From: Streptomyces spongiicola | GTDB lineage: Bacteria; Actinomycetota; Actinomycetes; Streptomycetales; Streptomycetaceae | Length of the DNA: 64,000 nucleotides | NCBI RefSeq assembly: GCF_003122365.1 | Contig: NZ_CP029254.1 | Span: 2,181,001 to 2,245,000, forward strand | Reading direction: 5' to 3' | Part shown: positions 1 through 8,692 of the stretch, piece after piece | Layout of the letters: each line of letters starts with the position of its first letter | Position numbering within the stretch: the stretch's first letter is position 1 | The notes under the pieces: generated by a model | Seen by the model: only the letters and a program-made list of their open reading frames with translations | Told to the model about the DNA's origin: nothing | The model's database searches: none | Made by a program: the position numbers and the translations under genes

Positions 1-2
1 CG

Positions 3-1130
3 GAGCGTCCCGACGCCGGCCCGCCGGGGGCGGTCCGGGGCGGTGACGCACTGGAGCGCCATCACCGGCTCCTCGCCGAGACGGCTTTGAGCGGAAGGCC
101 GCTGTCCGGCGCCTCCCTCCAGGGCCTGCGGGAGCTGGGTGCCGCCGCGGCCGACCGGGGCACCACGCTCCATGCCGTGCTCGACGAGTACTTCACCGGT
201 GCCCGCCGGGTCTGGGCCGGTCTGGGGTGTCCTCAGGGCGGCGACCGCTCTTCCGGGCTTCGCGAGACGGCACAGGCGTTTCTGCGGGCGAGCGGCGAGT
301 CGGCCGTGGCACTGAGCGAGGGCTACGAGACCGCCCACCGGGCGGCGATCCGCCGGGAGGAGGCGAGCCGGCGCGAGTTCGTCGACGACCTCCTGGAGGG
401 GCGCACACCGCTGGGCCGGCTGGCGGAGCGGGCCGAGCGCTTCGGCCTGCGGCTCGTCGGGCCCCACACCGTCAGCGTCGGGCATGCCGGGGAGCGCTTC
501 GAGGCGGGCGACGCCACGACGCGGTACGTCGAGGACGCGCTCACCACCCGGTTCGGGGTGGAGCAGGTGCTCATCACCACCAAGGACGGTGTGCTGGTCT
601 GCGTCGCCTCGGGCTCGGGGACGCAGGTTCCCGAGTTCTTCGCCGGACAGGCGGCGAGTGCGGTCGCAGGACCGTGCCGGATCGCCGTGAGCCGGCCCAG
701 AACGGGCCCCAGCGGCATTGTCCGCTCCTACCGGGAGGCCCGCCGGGCCCTCGACGTGGCCCGCCGGCTGGGCTTCACCGCATCCGTGGTGCGGGCCTCG
801 GACGTCCTGGTGTTCCAGGTGCTGGAACGGGACCGGGCAGCGATCACGGATCTGGTGAGCACGGTCCTCGGGGGCCTCGAACAGGCTCGTGGAGGCCCCA
901 GCTCACTGCTGGAGACGCTCGCCGCGTACTTCGCGACCGGATGCAGCAACACCGGCACGGCACGGCGGCTGGGACTGGGGGTCCGCACCGTCGGCTACCG
1001 GATCGCCCGGGTGCACCAGCTCACCGGCTACGACCCGACCGACCCCGACCAGCGGTACGTCCTGCAGACGGCGGTACTGGGAGCCCGCCTCCTGGGCTGG
1101 CCGGCGACTCCGCTGCGGTCCGCCGACTGA
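3..1130 (+). CDS. PucR-type transcriptional regulator, 5' end missing
   Basis: The reading frame is open to the left edge, so the true start lies outside the window; 375 residues are visible. A TTG at 87 could serve as a start, but the residues before it continue an alpha-helical region typical of these proteins, so I treat the gene as partial. The C-terminal 60 residues form the PucR-family helix-turn-helix, with TGTARRLGLGVRTVGYRIAR as its recognition region. The middle part resembles the helical and GGDEF-like linker found in this family. It should be a cytoplasmic DNA-binding regulator, but its ligand and targets cannot be read from the sequence. It converges on hypE and ends 9 bases before a strong hairpin. 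Confidence 0.8.
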   Translation, partial: ERPDAGPPGAVRGGDALERHHRLLAETALSGRPLSGASLQGLRELGAAAADRGTTLHAVLDEYFTGARRVWAGLGCPQGGDRSSGLRETAQAFLRASGESAVALSEGYETAHRAAIRREEASRREFVDDLLEGRTPLGRLAERAERFGLRLVGPHTVSVGHAGERFEAGDATTRYVEDALTTRFGVEQVLITTKDGVLVCVASGSGTQVPEFFAGQAASAVAGPCRIAVSRPRTGPSGIVRSYREARRALDVARRLGFTASVVRASDVLVFQVLERDRAAITDLVSTVLGGLEQARGGPSSLLETLAAYFATGCSNTGTARRLGLGVRTVGYRIARVHQLTGYDPTDPDQRYVLQTAVLGARLLGWPATPLRSAD

Positions 1131-1139
1131 ACGGCGCGC

Positions 1140-1173
1140 CTGAGCACCCGGGCCGACCCGCCCGGGTGCTCAG
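1140..1173 (+). terminator. Perfect 14-bp stem-loop after the PucR-type gene
   Basis: Perfect 14-base arms at 1140-1153 and 1160-1173 enclose a 6-base loop, starting 9 bases after the stop codon. There is no U tract, as is usual for actinobacterial terminators. It lies between convergent genes and could act in both directions. Confidence 0.75.
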
Positions 1174-1328
1174 GTCGCCGCGCGGCGGCCGCCCGCCGCG
1201 GGAGCGGCGGGCGGTGCCGCCCCGGGGACGCCCCGCCCCGGCCACTCGCCGACCGCGCGGGGCACCGGGTGGCCGGAAGGCGCACGGGTGACGGCCCGTC
1301 GGGCCGCCTCCGCCACCGTGTGCCTCGG

Positions 1329-2396
1329 TCAGCAGATGCGCGGCAGTTGCTCCCCGAGCGGCAGGTCCACCACGCGCGTTCCGCCGAGCCCGGTGCGGGC
1401 GACCACCATCCCGGGATGGTCCGCCACCGCCTCGCCGATCACCGCCGCCTCCCGTCCGAGCGGGTGGGCGCGCATGGCGGCCAGCACGGCGTCGGCGTGC
1501 GCCCGGGGGACGAAGGCGACGAGCTTGCCCTCGTTGGCGACGTACATCGGGTCCAGCCCCAGCACGGCGCAGGCGTTCGCCACCGGGGCCGGGACCGGAA
1601 CGGCCCGCTCCAGGACGACGACCCCGGTACCGGAGGCCGCGGCGATCTCGTTGAGCGCGGCGGCCAGTCCACCGCGGGTCGGGTCGCGCAGGACGTGCAG
1701 GTCCTCCGTGACCGCGAGCATGGTCTCGACGAGGCCGGCGAGGGCGGCGCAGTCGCTCTCGATCTCGACCCCGAACTCCAGGCCCTCGCGCACACTCATG
1801 ACGGCCACTCCGTGGGCGCCGATCGGACCGCTGACGATCACCACGTCACCGGGCACGACGCGCTGCGGCCGCAGGTCGACGCCGGGCGGGACCAGTCCGA
1901 TGCCGGAGGTGTTGATGAAGACCCCGTCGCCGTGGCCCGCCTCGACGACCTTGGTGTCGCCGGTAGCCACCTCCACTCCCGCCGTGCGGGCCGCCTCGCC
2001 GAGTGCCTCGGCCACCCGCCGCACCACCCCGGTCTCGACGCCCTCCTCGAGGATGAACCCGCAGGAGAGGTACGCCGGGCGGGCACCGCTCATGGCGAGG
2101 TCGTTGACGGTGCCGTTGACGGCGAGGTGCCCGATGCTCCCGCCGGGGAAGAACAGCGGGCGCACCACGAAGGAGTCCGTCGAGAACGCGAGCCGGGCGC
2201 CGCCGAGTTCGACCGTCGCGGAGTCGCCCGTCACGGACAGTGCGGGGCCTCCGTAGGCGGGCGCGAAGACGTCGCGGACCAGTTCCGCCGACAGGGCGCC
2301 GCCCCCGCCGTGGCCCATCACCACCCGGGGCCGTTCACGCAGGGGAAGGGGGCACGTCCAGGCGAGGACGTCCGGCGCTTCGGTGGTCTCAGACAA
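1329..2396 (-). CDS. hypE: Hydrogenase maturation protein HypE
   Basis: This 355-residue protein belongs to the HypE branch of the AIR-synthase-like ATPases. HypE takes the carbamoyl group from HypF onto its C-terminal cysteine and dehydrates it to thiocyanate, the source of the CN ligands of the [NiFe] centre. The glycine-rich GHGGGG lies near the N-terminus, and the protein ends in PRIC, the diagnostic tail whose last cysteine carries the carbamoyl/cyano group. The length is normal. The start at 2396 overlaps the end of hypD by 8 bases. It is the last gene of the leftward hyp operon and converges on the PucR-type gene. Confidence 0.96.
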   Translation of the reverse strand: MSETTEAPDVLAWTCPLPLRERPRVVMGHGGGGALSAELVRDVFAPAYGGPALSVTGDSATVELGGARLAFSTDSFVVRPLFFPGGSIGHLAVNGTVNDLAMSGARPAYLSCGFILEEGVETGVVRRVAEALGEAARTAGVEVATGDTKVVEAGHGDGVFINTSGIGLVPPGVDLRPQRVVPGDVVIVSGPIGAHGVAVMSVREGLEFGVEIESDCAALAGLVETMLAVTEDLHVLRDPTRGGLAAALNEIAAASGTGVVVLERAVPVPAPVANACAVLGLDPMYVANEGKLVAFVPRAHADAVLAAMRAHPLGREAAVIGEAVADHPGMVVARTGLGGTRVVDLPLGEQLPRIC

Positions 2397-3522
2397 CGGG
2401 ACTTCCCTCCGGGTGGCGCGACGCGGCGGACGGCAGGTCCAGCCGCCGGTAGAGGTAGTAGGCCGCGCAGGCGCCCTCGCTGGAGACCATGGTGGCCCCC
2501 AGCGGCGAGCGCGGGGTGCACACGGTGCCGAACGCCTCGCACTCGTGCGGCTTCAGCAGGCCCTGGAGCACCTCCCCGCTGCGGCAGGCCGACGGTTCGC
2601 GGGTGTCGATGCCGGAGACCCGGAAGCGGTGCTCGGCGTCGAACTCCCGGTAGCGGGGCGAGAGCCGCCAGCCGCTGTCGGGGATGACGCCGATTCCGCG
2701 CCAGGCGCGGTCGGTGACCTCGAAGACGTCGTCCAGCATCGCGCGGGCCGCCGGATTCCCCTCCGGCCGGACGGCGCGGGGGTAGGCGTTCTCCACGAAG
2801 TGCTCGCCGCGCTCCAGTTGCAGCACGGTGCGGCGCACGCCCTCCAGGATGTCCAGCGGCTCGAAGCCGGTCACCACGACGGGCACCCGGTGCCGTGCGG
2901 CGAGTTCGGGGTACTCGCCGGTGCCCATCACACTGCACACGTGTCCGGCGGCGAGGAATCCCTGCACCCGGCAGTTCGGGGACCGCATGATCGCCTCGAT
3001 GGCGGGGGGCACCCGCACATGGGACACCAGCAGGCTGAAGTTCGGGATGCCGAGCCTGCGGGCCTGGTAGACCGTCATGGCGTTGGGCGGCGCGGTGGTC
3101 TCGAAGCCGATGCCGAAGAACACGACCTGACGGTCGGGGTTCCGCCGGGCGATGCGCAGCGCGTCGAGCGGCGAGTACACCACCCGTACGTCACCGCCCT
3201 CGCCGCGCACCTGGAAGAGGTCGCGGCCGGTGCCCGGCACCCGGAGCATGTCGCCGAAGGAGCAGAAGACCACCCCGGGTCGGGAGGCGATCTCCAGGGC
3301 CTTGTCGATGACCTCCAGCGGGGTGACGCAGACCGGGCAGCCGGGGCCGTGGATCAGTTCGACCTCGTCCGGGAGGAGCTGGTCGATGCCGTGCCGGATG
3401 ATGGTGTGGGTCTGTCCCCCGCACACCTCCATCAGCGCCCACGGCCGGGTGACGGCGGCCCGGATCTCGCCGAGCAGCCGCTCCGCCAGCGCGGGGTCCT
3501 GGAACTCCTCGATGTACTTCAC
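2389..3522 (-). CDS. hypD: Hydrogenase maturation protein HypD
   Basis: This 377-residue HypD is the [4Fe-4S] scaffold on which, together with HypC, the Fe(CN)2CO group is assembled before insertion into the large subunit. The family motifs are all present: CGGQTH near residue 35, GPGCPVC near 80, and GIGFETTAP near 150. A C-terminal cysteine-containing region provides further cluster ligands. Length and motif order are those of typical HypD. The start overlaps the hypC stop by 4 bases (ATGA type), and the 3' end overlaps the hypE start, so hypC-D-E are probably translationally coupled. Confidence 0.97.
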   Translation of the reverse strand: MKYIEEFQDPALAERLLGEIRAAVTRPWALMEVCGGQTHTIIRHGIDQLLPDEVELIHGPGCPVCVTPLEVIDKALEIASRPGVVFCSFGDMLRVPGTGRDLFQVRGEGGDVRVVYSPLDALRIARRNPDRQVVFFGIGFETTAPPNAMTVYQARRLGIPNFSLLVSHVRVPPAIEAIMRSPNCRVQGFLAAGHVCSVMGTGEYPELAARHRVPVVVTGFEPLDILEGVRRTVLQLERGEHFVENAYPRAVRPEGNPAARAMLDDVFEVTDRAWRGIGVIPDSGWRLSPRYREFDAEHRFRVSGIDTREPSACRSGEVLQGLLKPHECEAFGTVCTPRSPLGATMVSSEGACAAYYLYRRLDLPSAASRHPEGSPVV

Positions 3523-3866
3523 CGCCGGGCCTCCTCGCGCGAGGGGCCGAACCCTTCGGACCCGCCCGCCCCACCCGGGCCGTCCGGGTGGTCCGGGTGG
3601 TCCGGGTCGTCCGGGTCGTCCGGGTCGCCGAACTCCTCCTGGAGCAGCCCGAGGTTCTCGAACAGTTCCAGGGTCCGCCGGGCCGACTCCTCGTCCAGCC
3701 GCTGGAGCGCGAAACCCACGTGGACGACGGCGTACTCACCGACCCGGAGGTCGGGCAGGTACTCCAGGCACACCTCCTTGACCACCCCGCCGAAGTCGAC
3801 GGTGGCCATCCGGGTGCCGTCCCGGTCCTCGACGTCCAGCACCCTGCCGGGTACCGCAAGGCACAT
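3519..3866 (-). CDS. hypC: Hydrogenase maturation chaperone HypC with an Asp/Pro/His-rich tail
   Basis: HypC binds HypD and delivers the Fe(CN)2CO group to the large-subunit precursor. The N-terminus MCLAVPG contains the essential Cys2. The core of about 80 residues matches the usual length of the family, but this protein has 115. The extra C-terminus contains a run of DPD and HPD triplets (about residues 81-95) encoded by five 9-bp tandem repeats at 3582-3626. The tail might bind metal, but that is inference; it could also be a simple repeat expansion. A 3-base gap separates it from hypF, and it overlaps hypD by 4 bases. Confidence 0.95.
   Translation of the reverse strand: MCLAVPGRVLDVEDRDGTRMATVDFGGVVKEVCLEYLPDLRVGEYAVVHVGFALQRLDEESARRTLELFENLGLLQEEFGDPDDPDDPDHPDHPDGPGGAGGSEGFGPSREEARR
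3582..3626 (-). repeat. Five 9-bp tandem repeats inside hypC
   Basis: The unit GTCCGGGTG (or GTCCGGGTC) is repeated five times on the plus strand. Read as hypC it encodes alternating Asp-Pro-Asp and His-Pro-Asp triplets. The unit length keeps the frame, so copy number could vary without breaking the gene. Confidence 0.9.
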
Positions 3867-3869
3867 GCC

Positions 3870-6362
3870 TCACTCCTCGCTGTCGTGCCGTGTACCGCTC
3901 GTTCGTCCCGTGCCTCCCGCGGCGCGGGCGGCCACGACGAGCTGACCGAGCGCCAGTCCCCCGTCGTTCGGCGGGATCCGGTGGTGCCGCAGTACGGTGA
4001 AGCCGTCCTCCCGCAGGCCCGCGGCGCACGCCGAGGAGAGCACCGCGTTGGCGAACACACCCCCGGTCAGCGCGGCGGTCCGCAATCCGTGCCGCTCGCG
4101 TGCCAGGGCGCAGACCCTGCGGACGAGCACGGCGACCGCGGCGTGGAAGCGCGCCGCGATCACGGGCACCGGGATGCCCGCCCGCACGTCGCCTGCGACG
4201 GCAGCCAGGACGGGGGCGGGATCTGCGGCCGCCGCGGTGGTGGGAACGCCGCCCGCCGGACGCAGTCCGAAGGCGTACGGCTCCCCGTACCCGCCGTCCG
4301 CGAGGACGGCGGCCGCCTCGAGTTCGATCGCGGCCTGCGCCTCGTACCCCGCGATGTGGCACACGCCCGCGAGGGAGGAGACCGCGTCGAAGAGGCGGCC
4401 CATGCTCGAGGTGTGAACGCAGTTGAGGTTCCGCTCCAACTGCCTTCTCAGCAGCGGAAGTTCCTGCTCAGGGCAGGCCGCGGTGCAGGGCAGATCGCCG
4501 CTCCAGCCGATACCGGCCGCGCGCAGATGGGCGAGGGCCGTGCGATAGGGAAGCCGCACGGCCGCGTCACCGCCCGGCAGGGGGACGTATGCGAGGTGTG
4601 CGAAGCGGTGGAAGCCGTCGTAGTCGGCGAGCAGGAACTCGCCGCCCCACACGGCGCCGTCGTCCCCGTAGCCGGTGCCGTCGAAGGCGACGCCGATCAC
4701 GGGGCGCCCGCCGTCGAGCCCGTGTTCGGCCATCGCGGAGGCGATGTGCGCGTGGTGGTGCTGGACGTGCACGACGGGCCGGTCGCCGGCGGCGCCTCGG
4801 GCCCAGCGTGCGGAGCGGTAGCCGGGGTGCCGGTCGGCGGCGAGCAGCTCCGGCCGCACTCCCGTGATCTCCTCCAGCTGCTCCTCCGCGCGGGCGAAGG
4901 CGTACTGGGTGGCGAGGTCGTCCATGTCGCCGATGTGCGCCGACAGCCACGCCTTGCGGCCCCGGCCCAGGCAGAAGGCGTTCTTCAGGTCCCCGCCGAC
5001 CGCGAGGGCGGGGAGGACCGGCACCGGCAGGGTGACCGGCAGCGGGGCGTGCCCCCGGGAGCGGCGGAGGGTCAGGAGTTCCCCGTCGCAGACCCGCACC
5101 ACCGAGTCGTCGCAGGGGACATGGATGGGGCGGTCGTGCAGCAGCCAGGCGTCGGCCAGGTCCGCCAGCCGCTCCAGCGCGTCCCCGTCGTCGGTGACGA
5201 TCGGCTCCCCCGCCACGTTGCCGCTGGTCATGACGAGGAGCCGGGGGCCGGTGTCCTCCTCTCCCGGAAGGCCGAGCAGCAGCTGGTGCAGCGGTGTGTA
5301 GGGAAGCATCACGCCGAGGTCGGGGCTGCCGGGTGCCACCCCGTCCGCCGGCCACGGGACTCCGGGCGGGCCGTCCGCATGCGGTACGCGGCGGCGCATC
5401 AGGACGATCGGCCGCACGGGGCCGGTGAGCAGTTCCCGCTCCTCGGCCCCGAGGTGGACCAGCTGCCCGATGTCCCCGATGTCCCGGGCCATCAGTGCGA
5501 ACGGCTTGTCGCCGCGGGACTTGCGGCGGCGCAGCAGTGCCACGGCGCCCTTGTTGCCGGCGTCGCAGGCGAGGTGGTAGCCGCCGAGGCCCTTCACCGC
5601 GAGGATCGCCCCGTCGGACAGCAGTTCGCGGGCCTCCCGGACCGGGTCGGCGGCAAGCGGCCCGCCGAGGCTGCGGTCGTCGGGGTCCGGCGCGACCACG
5701 TGCCGGGGGCGCAGCCCCGGAGCGGCGGGGGCCACGATCATCCGCAGCCGCGGCCCGCAGGAGGGGCAGGCCACGGGCTGGGCGTGGAAGCGCCGGTCAC
5801 CCGGGTCGGCGAACTCCCGGGCGCAGTCGGGGCACATGGGGAAGCCGGCCATCGTCGTGTGTTCGCGGTCGTAGGGCAGGCCGGTGACGATGGTGAAGCG
5901 CGGACCGCAGTGCGTGCAGGTGACGAAGGGGTGCCGGTGGCGCCGGTCGGCCGGGTCGGCGAGCTCCCGCAGGCAGTCATCGCAGGTGGCGGTGTCCGGG
6001 GAGACCAGGGTGCGGACAGGCCCGTCCCGGTCCGAGGCCAGGATGAGGAACCCGCTGCCGCCGGTGGCGGGGACCTGCTGGTCGTGGACGGACTCGACGA
6101 CCGCGAGCGGCGGGGCGTCCTCGGCGATCCGGGCGCAGAAGCGGGCGACCGCGAGCGGGGTGCCCTCGACCTCGGCGACCACGCCGTCGCCGGTGTTGGT
6201 CACATGGCCGGTCAGCTCCAGCCCGGTGGCCAGGCCGTGGAGGAACGGGCGGAAGCCGACCCCCTGCACGACGCCCCGCACGGTGACCCGGCGCCGCTGG
6301 ACCGGCGCGGGTGCGGCGAACCCGGGCCGGGAGGCGGCCGGGCCCGGCGCGGAGGTGGTCAC
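3870..6362 (-). CDS. hypF: Carbamoyltransferase HypF
   Basis: HypF uses carbamoyl phosphate and ATP to carbamoylate the C-terminal cysteine of HypE. The 830 residues show the expected order. An acylphosphatase domain comes first (RGVVQGVGFRPF near residue 30). Two paired zinc fingers follow at about 130-210, with CDDC/CTHC and CPDC/CPSC. Next is a YrdC-like domain (AVKGLGGYHLACDA, KSRGDKPFALM), and last a Kae1-like carbamoyltransferase domain (HHAHIASAM, VAFDGTGYGDDG). I chose the GTG at 6362, which overlaps the hypB stop by 4 bases and starts just before the acylphosphatase domain. The frame stays open further upstream, but that stretch has no HypF similarity. Confidence 0.95.
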   Translation of the reverse strand: MTTSAPGPAASRPGFAAPAPVQRRRVTVRGVVQGVGFRPFLHGLATGLELTGHVTNTGDGVVAEVEGTPLAVARFCARIAEDAPPLAVVESVHDQQVPATGGSGFLILASDRDGPVRTLVSPDTATCDDCLRELADPADRRHRHPFVTCTHCGPRFTIVTGLPYDREHTTMAGFPMCPDCAREFADPGDRRFHAQPVACPSCGPRLRMIVAPAAPGLRPRHVVAPDPDDRSLGGPLAADPVREARELLSDGAILAVKGLGGYHLACDAGNKGAVALLRRRKSRGDKPFALMARDIGDIGQLVHLGAEERELLTGPVRPIVLMRRRVPHADGPPGVPWPADGVAPGSPDLGVMLPYTPLHQLLLGLPGEEDTGPRLLVMTSGNVAGEPIVTDDGDALERLADLADAWLLHDRPIHVPCDDSVVRVCDGELLTLRRSRGHAPLPVTLPVPVLPALAVGGDLKNAFCLGRGRKAWLSAHIGDMDDLATQYAFARAEEQLEEITGVRPELLAADRHPGYRSARWARGAAGDRPVVHVQHHHAHIASAMAEHGLDGGRPVIGVAFDGTGYGDDGAVWGGEFLLADYDGFHRFAHLAYVPLPGGDAAVRLPYRTALAHLRAAGIGWSGDLPCTAACPEQELPLLRRQLERNLNCVHTSSMGRLFDAVSSLAGVCHIAGYEAQAAIELEAAAVLADGGYGEPYAFGLRPAGGVPTTAAAADPAPVLAAVAGDVRAGIPVPVIAARFHAAVAVLVRRVCALARERHGLRTAALTGGVFANAVLSSACAAGLREDGFTVLRHHRIPPNDGGLALGQLVVAARAAGGTGRTSGTRHDSEE

Positions 6363-7054
6363 GCCCGGGCCTGGGCCATCACCGGCATATGGACCGCGGT
6401 GCCTTCCGCCGCGGCCAGGGCCCGGTCGAGCAGCACTCCCGTGCCGGCGCCGGTGCGGGCGGAGGTGAGTGCCACGTCCACGCCCGGATTGACCTGCTCG
6501 ACGTTGGCGCGGAAGGCGGCCTCGTCGAAGCCGACGGCCTCCGCGATATCGGTCTTGGTGACGATCACGAGGTGGGCGAGGCCGAAGGCCGTCGGGTACT
6601 TCAGCGGCTTGTCCTCGCCCTCGGTGACGGAGGCCAGCACCACCCTCAGCGCCTCGCCGAGGTCGTAGGAGGCGGGGCAGACGAGGTTGCCGACGTTCTC
6701 GACGAAGACCAGCCGGGTGCTCTCGGCCGGCCAGCCGCGGAGGTGTCCCGCGAGCATGTCGGCCTCGAGGTGGCAGAGACCGTCGGTGAGCACCTGCTTG
6801 ACGGGGAGTCCGGAGCGGGCCAGGCGCACGGCATCGTTCTCGGTCGCGAGGTCGGCCGTGAGGGCCGCGGCGGTGACACCCCGCTCCCGCGCCAGCAGGA
6901 GTTCGGCCTCGAGCAGCGCGGTCTTCCCGCTGCCGGGGCTGGAGAGCACGTTGACGACGGCCGTCCCGCGCGCGGCCAGTTCCCCGCGCAGGATGCCGGC
7001 CGCCTCGTCGTTCCTGGCCAGCACCGCCTGTTGCAGTTCGACGACACGGCACAT
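6359..7054 (-). CDS. hypB: Nickel-insertion GTPase HypB
   Basis: HypB is a SIMIBI-class GTPase that works with HypA to deliver nickel to the hydrogenase large subunit. The P-loop SSPGSGKT is at about residues 38-45, followed by DLATENDA and ENVGNLVCP, whose cysteine belongs to the G-domain metal site, and by the TKTD nucleotide-specificity motif. At 231 residues it lacks the histidine-rich N-terminal stretch that stores nickel in some HypB proteins. It sits 3 bases after hypA and overlaps hypF by 4 bases (GTGA), consistent with one mRNA. Confidence 0.96.
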   Translation of the reverse strand: MCRVVELQQAVLARNDEAAGILRGELAARGTAVVNVLSSPGSGKTALLEAELLLARERGVTAAALTADLATENDAVRLARSGLPVKQVLTDGLCHLEADMLAGHLRGWPAESTRLVFVENVGNLVCPASYDLGEALRVVLASVTEGEDKPLKYPTAFGLAHLVIVTKTDIAEAVGFDEAAFRANVEQVNPGVDVALTSARTGAGTGVLLDRALAAAEGTAVHMPVMAQARA

Positions 7055-7057
7055 GCG

Positions 7058-7450
7058 TCAGCCCTCCTGGGAGATCGGTTCGCGGACCCCGGGGTCCGCG
7101 GGGTCGTCGTGCCACTCCACGGCGGCGATCCGCAGCTCGCGGCCGGACACCAGCTCCGCGGTGGCCCGGCCGCACACCGGGCAGGCCAGCCGCGGCGGCA
7201 CGCCCACCGCCCACTCGCCGTCGCACGGGGCGCAGCGGGCGCGGGCCCGGACGGTCTCGACGGCGAGTCGGGCGCCTTCCACGGCGGTTCCGGCGCAGGC
7301 CAGTTCGAAGGAGAAGGCGAGCGCGTCGGGGACCACTCCGGCCAGTTCACCGACCAGCAGGCGCACGGTGCGCACCGCGGTGACGCCCTGCGACCGCGCC
7401 GCTTCCCCGACCTGGTCGACGACGGCGAGCGCGATGGACATCTCGTGCAT
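7058..7450 (-). CDS. hypA: Nickel metallochaperone HypA
   Basis: This is a 130-residue HypA, which passes nickel to the hydrogenase precursor together with HypB. The N-terminus MHEMSI contains the conserved His2 used for nickel binding. The C-terminal zinc-binding domain carries two CxxC pairs (CAPC and CPVC, about residues 73-94). It is the first gene of the compact hypABFCDE block. Upstream lies a 544-base gap before the rest of the hydrogenase locus, so hypA may have its own promoter, although I see no clear consensus there. Confidence 0.96.
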   Translation of the reverse strand: MHEMSIALAVVDQVGEAARSQGVTAVRTVRLLVGELAGVVPDALAFSFELACAGTAVEGARLAVETVRARARCAPCDGEWAVGVPPRLACPVCGRATAELVSGRELRIAAVEWHDDPADPGVREPISQEG

Positions 7451-7994
7451 CGGTCTCCGTCCTGGGCGGCGGTGGTCCGGCTGCGCCCGGGGCGGGCGCG
7501 GCCCCGCCCATTACAGGGGCCCCCGCCGGGCCGTTCCGACCGGCACGCCGACGGCGCCCGGTCGCGTCCGCCGTTCGGTGCAGCGGCCCCCGCGGCCGGG
7601 CGGGCGGCCGGGCCCCGCCGTTCGGCGGGGCCGGGATCGCCCGGGTCGCGCCGAGCGACCCGCGGGGTGACGACCAGGGCGGGTGCCGGCCCTCGCAGCC
7701 GCGCCGCCGGCAGAGTCGCCACAGGTGGGGCCGCGAGTCGCGCCCGTCCCGCCGGTCCCGCCGAGCGGGGCGGGGATTCGGAGGGGGCGAGCCCCACGGG
7801 ACACACCCTGCGGGCACGGGGACCGGGCCCCGCGAGCCGCGCCGCCCGGACCACACTGCCCGCCCGTACCGCCCTGGCCGGGCCGGGCGGGCCATCATGT
7901 GCGGGCCGAGCAGGCCGGGCCGGGCGAGGAGGTGCGAGCCGAACAAAGGCCGACAAGGCCTGTCGAGAAAGGACAAGGCAGGCCCAGCCGGGCG
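7451..7994. other. GC-rich gap between the 35-residue protein gene and hypA
   Basis: No convincing gene is present; every open frame lacks a recognisable product. The stretch has imperfect GGGCCGGGC-type repeats. A weak stem can be drawn with GGCCTG near 7958 and CAGGCC near 7979, just after the small-protein stop, and could be a terminator or processing site. The gap splits the structural/accessory genes from hypABFCDE. Confidence 0.5.
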
Positions 7995-8102
7995 TCACAT
8001 CCTGCGGATGCGCAGATAGCGCCTGAGGTCCGGGAGGAGTCCCCTCACGAGCGCGACGACCGCGGTGGCGGCCGCGGCTCCGCCGATGACCTTCTTGATC
8101 AT
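7995..8102 (-). CDS. 35-residue conserved-type small protein coupled to the hydrogenase protease gene
   Basis: The gene encodes a 35-residue protein starting MIKKVIGG and ending RYLRIRRM. It consists of a short basic start, a hydrophobic Ala/Val-rich helix of about 15 residues, and a basic C-terminal segment (DLRRYLRIRRM). Its ATG overlaps the stop of the maturation protease by 4 bases (ATGA), which argues that it is translated. From memory it resembles the short proteins called DUF6893 in Streptomyces hydrogenase loci; a search should confirm this. A membrane-associated or peptide-partner role is only inference. It is the last gene before the 544-base gap. Confidence 0.75.
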   Translation of the reverse strand: MIKKVIGGAAAATAVVALVRGLLPDLRRYLRIRRM

Positions 8103-8692
8103 GGGTGTGCTCCTCCTGTGAGGCCGGTCCGTGCCGGGGCTGACTGGTGCACCAGGTCCGTGATCATGCGAACGGCTCCCGGTACGGCGGCGGCGACCCG
8201 CGGGCTGAGTCCGATCCCCTCCTCGACGCAGGCGGGCTCGCAGCCCACGACGAGGATGCGGCGCGGCGGCTGTGCGCCGGTACCGGCGCACAGCCTGTCC
8301 AGCAGGGCGAGTACGGCGTCGGGGGACATCCCGTGGCCGTCGAGGACGCCGGTGTCCGTACCGGTGACCGTGCTGATGTCCGTACCGGTGACCGTGCCGG
8401 TGTCCGAGGGGACGCCGGTGCCGCCGTCGCGATCCGGCTCGATGAGGTAGAGCGTGCCGGGTTCCCCGCCGCGCGCCGTCGCGTCGACCAGGACGAGGGT
8501 GCCGTAGCCGTCGAGCAGCCGGTAGGCGAGGTGGACGCCGCGGATGCCGATGTCCGCGACCTCGACGTGGTCCGGCAGCGGTCGCCCGGCCAGCGCGCGC
8601 ACGGTCTCCACTCCGAAGCCGTCGTCGCCGAGGAAGATGTTGCCGGCGCCGGCGACGAGGGTCCGGGGGCGGTCCCGCCCGGTGGCGTTCAC
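8099..8692 (-). CDS. Hydrogenase maturation protease (HycI/HupD family)
   Basis: This endopeptidase family removes the C-terminal extension of the large subunit after nickel insertion. The 197-residue protein has the start motif GAGNIFLGDDGFGVE, whose Glu/Asp residues bind the nickel used for recognition. DIGIRGVHLAYRLLDGYG and VLVDA follow, with LVVGCEP toward the end. A Thr/Gly/Asp-rich insert lies near residues 95-115 and is encoded by a direct DNA repeat at 8353-8397 with a 24-base offset; it is absent from the family's compact core. I chose the GTG at 8692 because it overlaps the upstream stop by 4 bases and begins just before the motif. Its substrate is presumably the large subunit at 12021-13799. 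Confidence 0.93.
   Translation of the reverse strand: MNATGRDRPRTLVAGAGNIFLGDDGFGVETVRALAGRPLPDHVEVADIGIRGVHLAYRLLDGYGTLVLVDATARGGEPGTLYLIEPDRDGGTGVPSDTGTVTGTDISTVTGTDTGVLDGHGMSPDAVLALLDRLCAGTGAQPPRRILVVGCEPACVEEGIGLSPRVAAAVPGAVRMITDLVHQSAPARTGLTGGAHP

Noticed and set aside
3870..7226. A 1118-codon open frame including HypF
   Set aside because: Only the part from the GTG at 6362 matches HypF. The upstream part is antiparallel-frame sequence across hypB and hypA and has no similarity.
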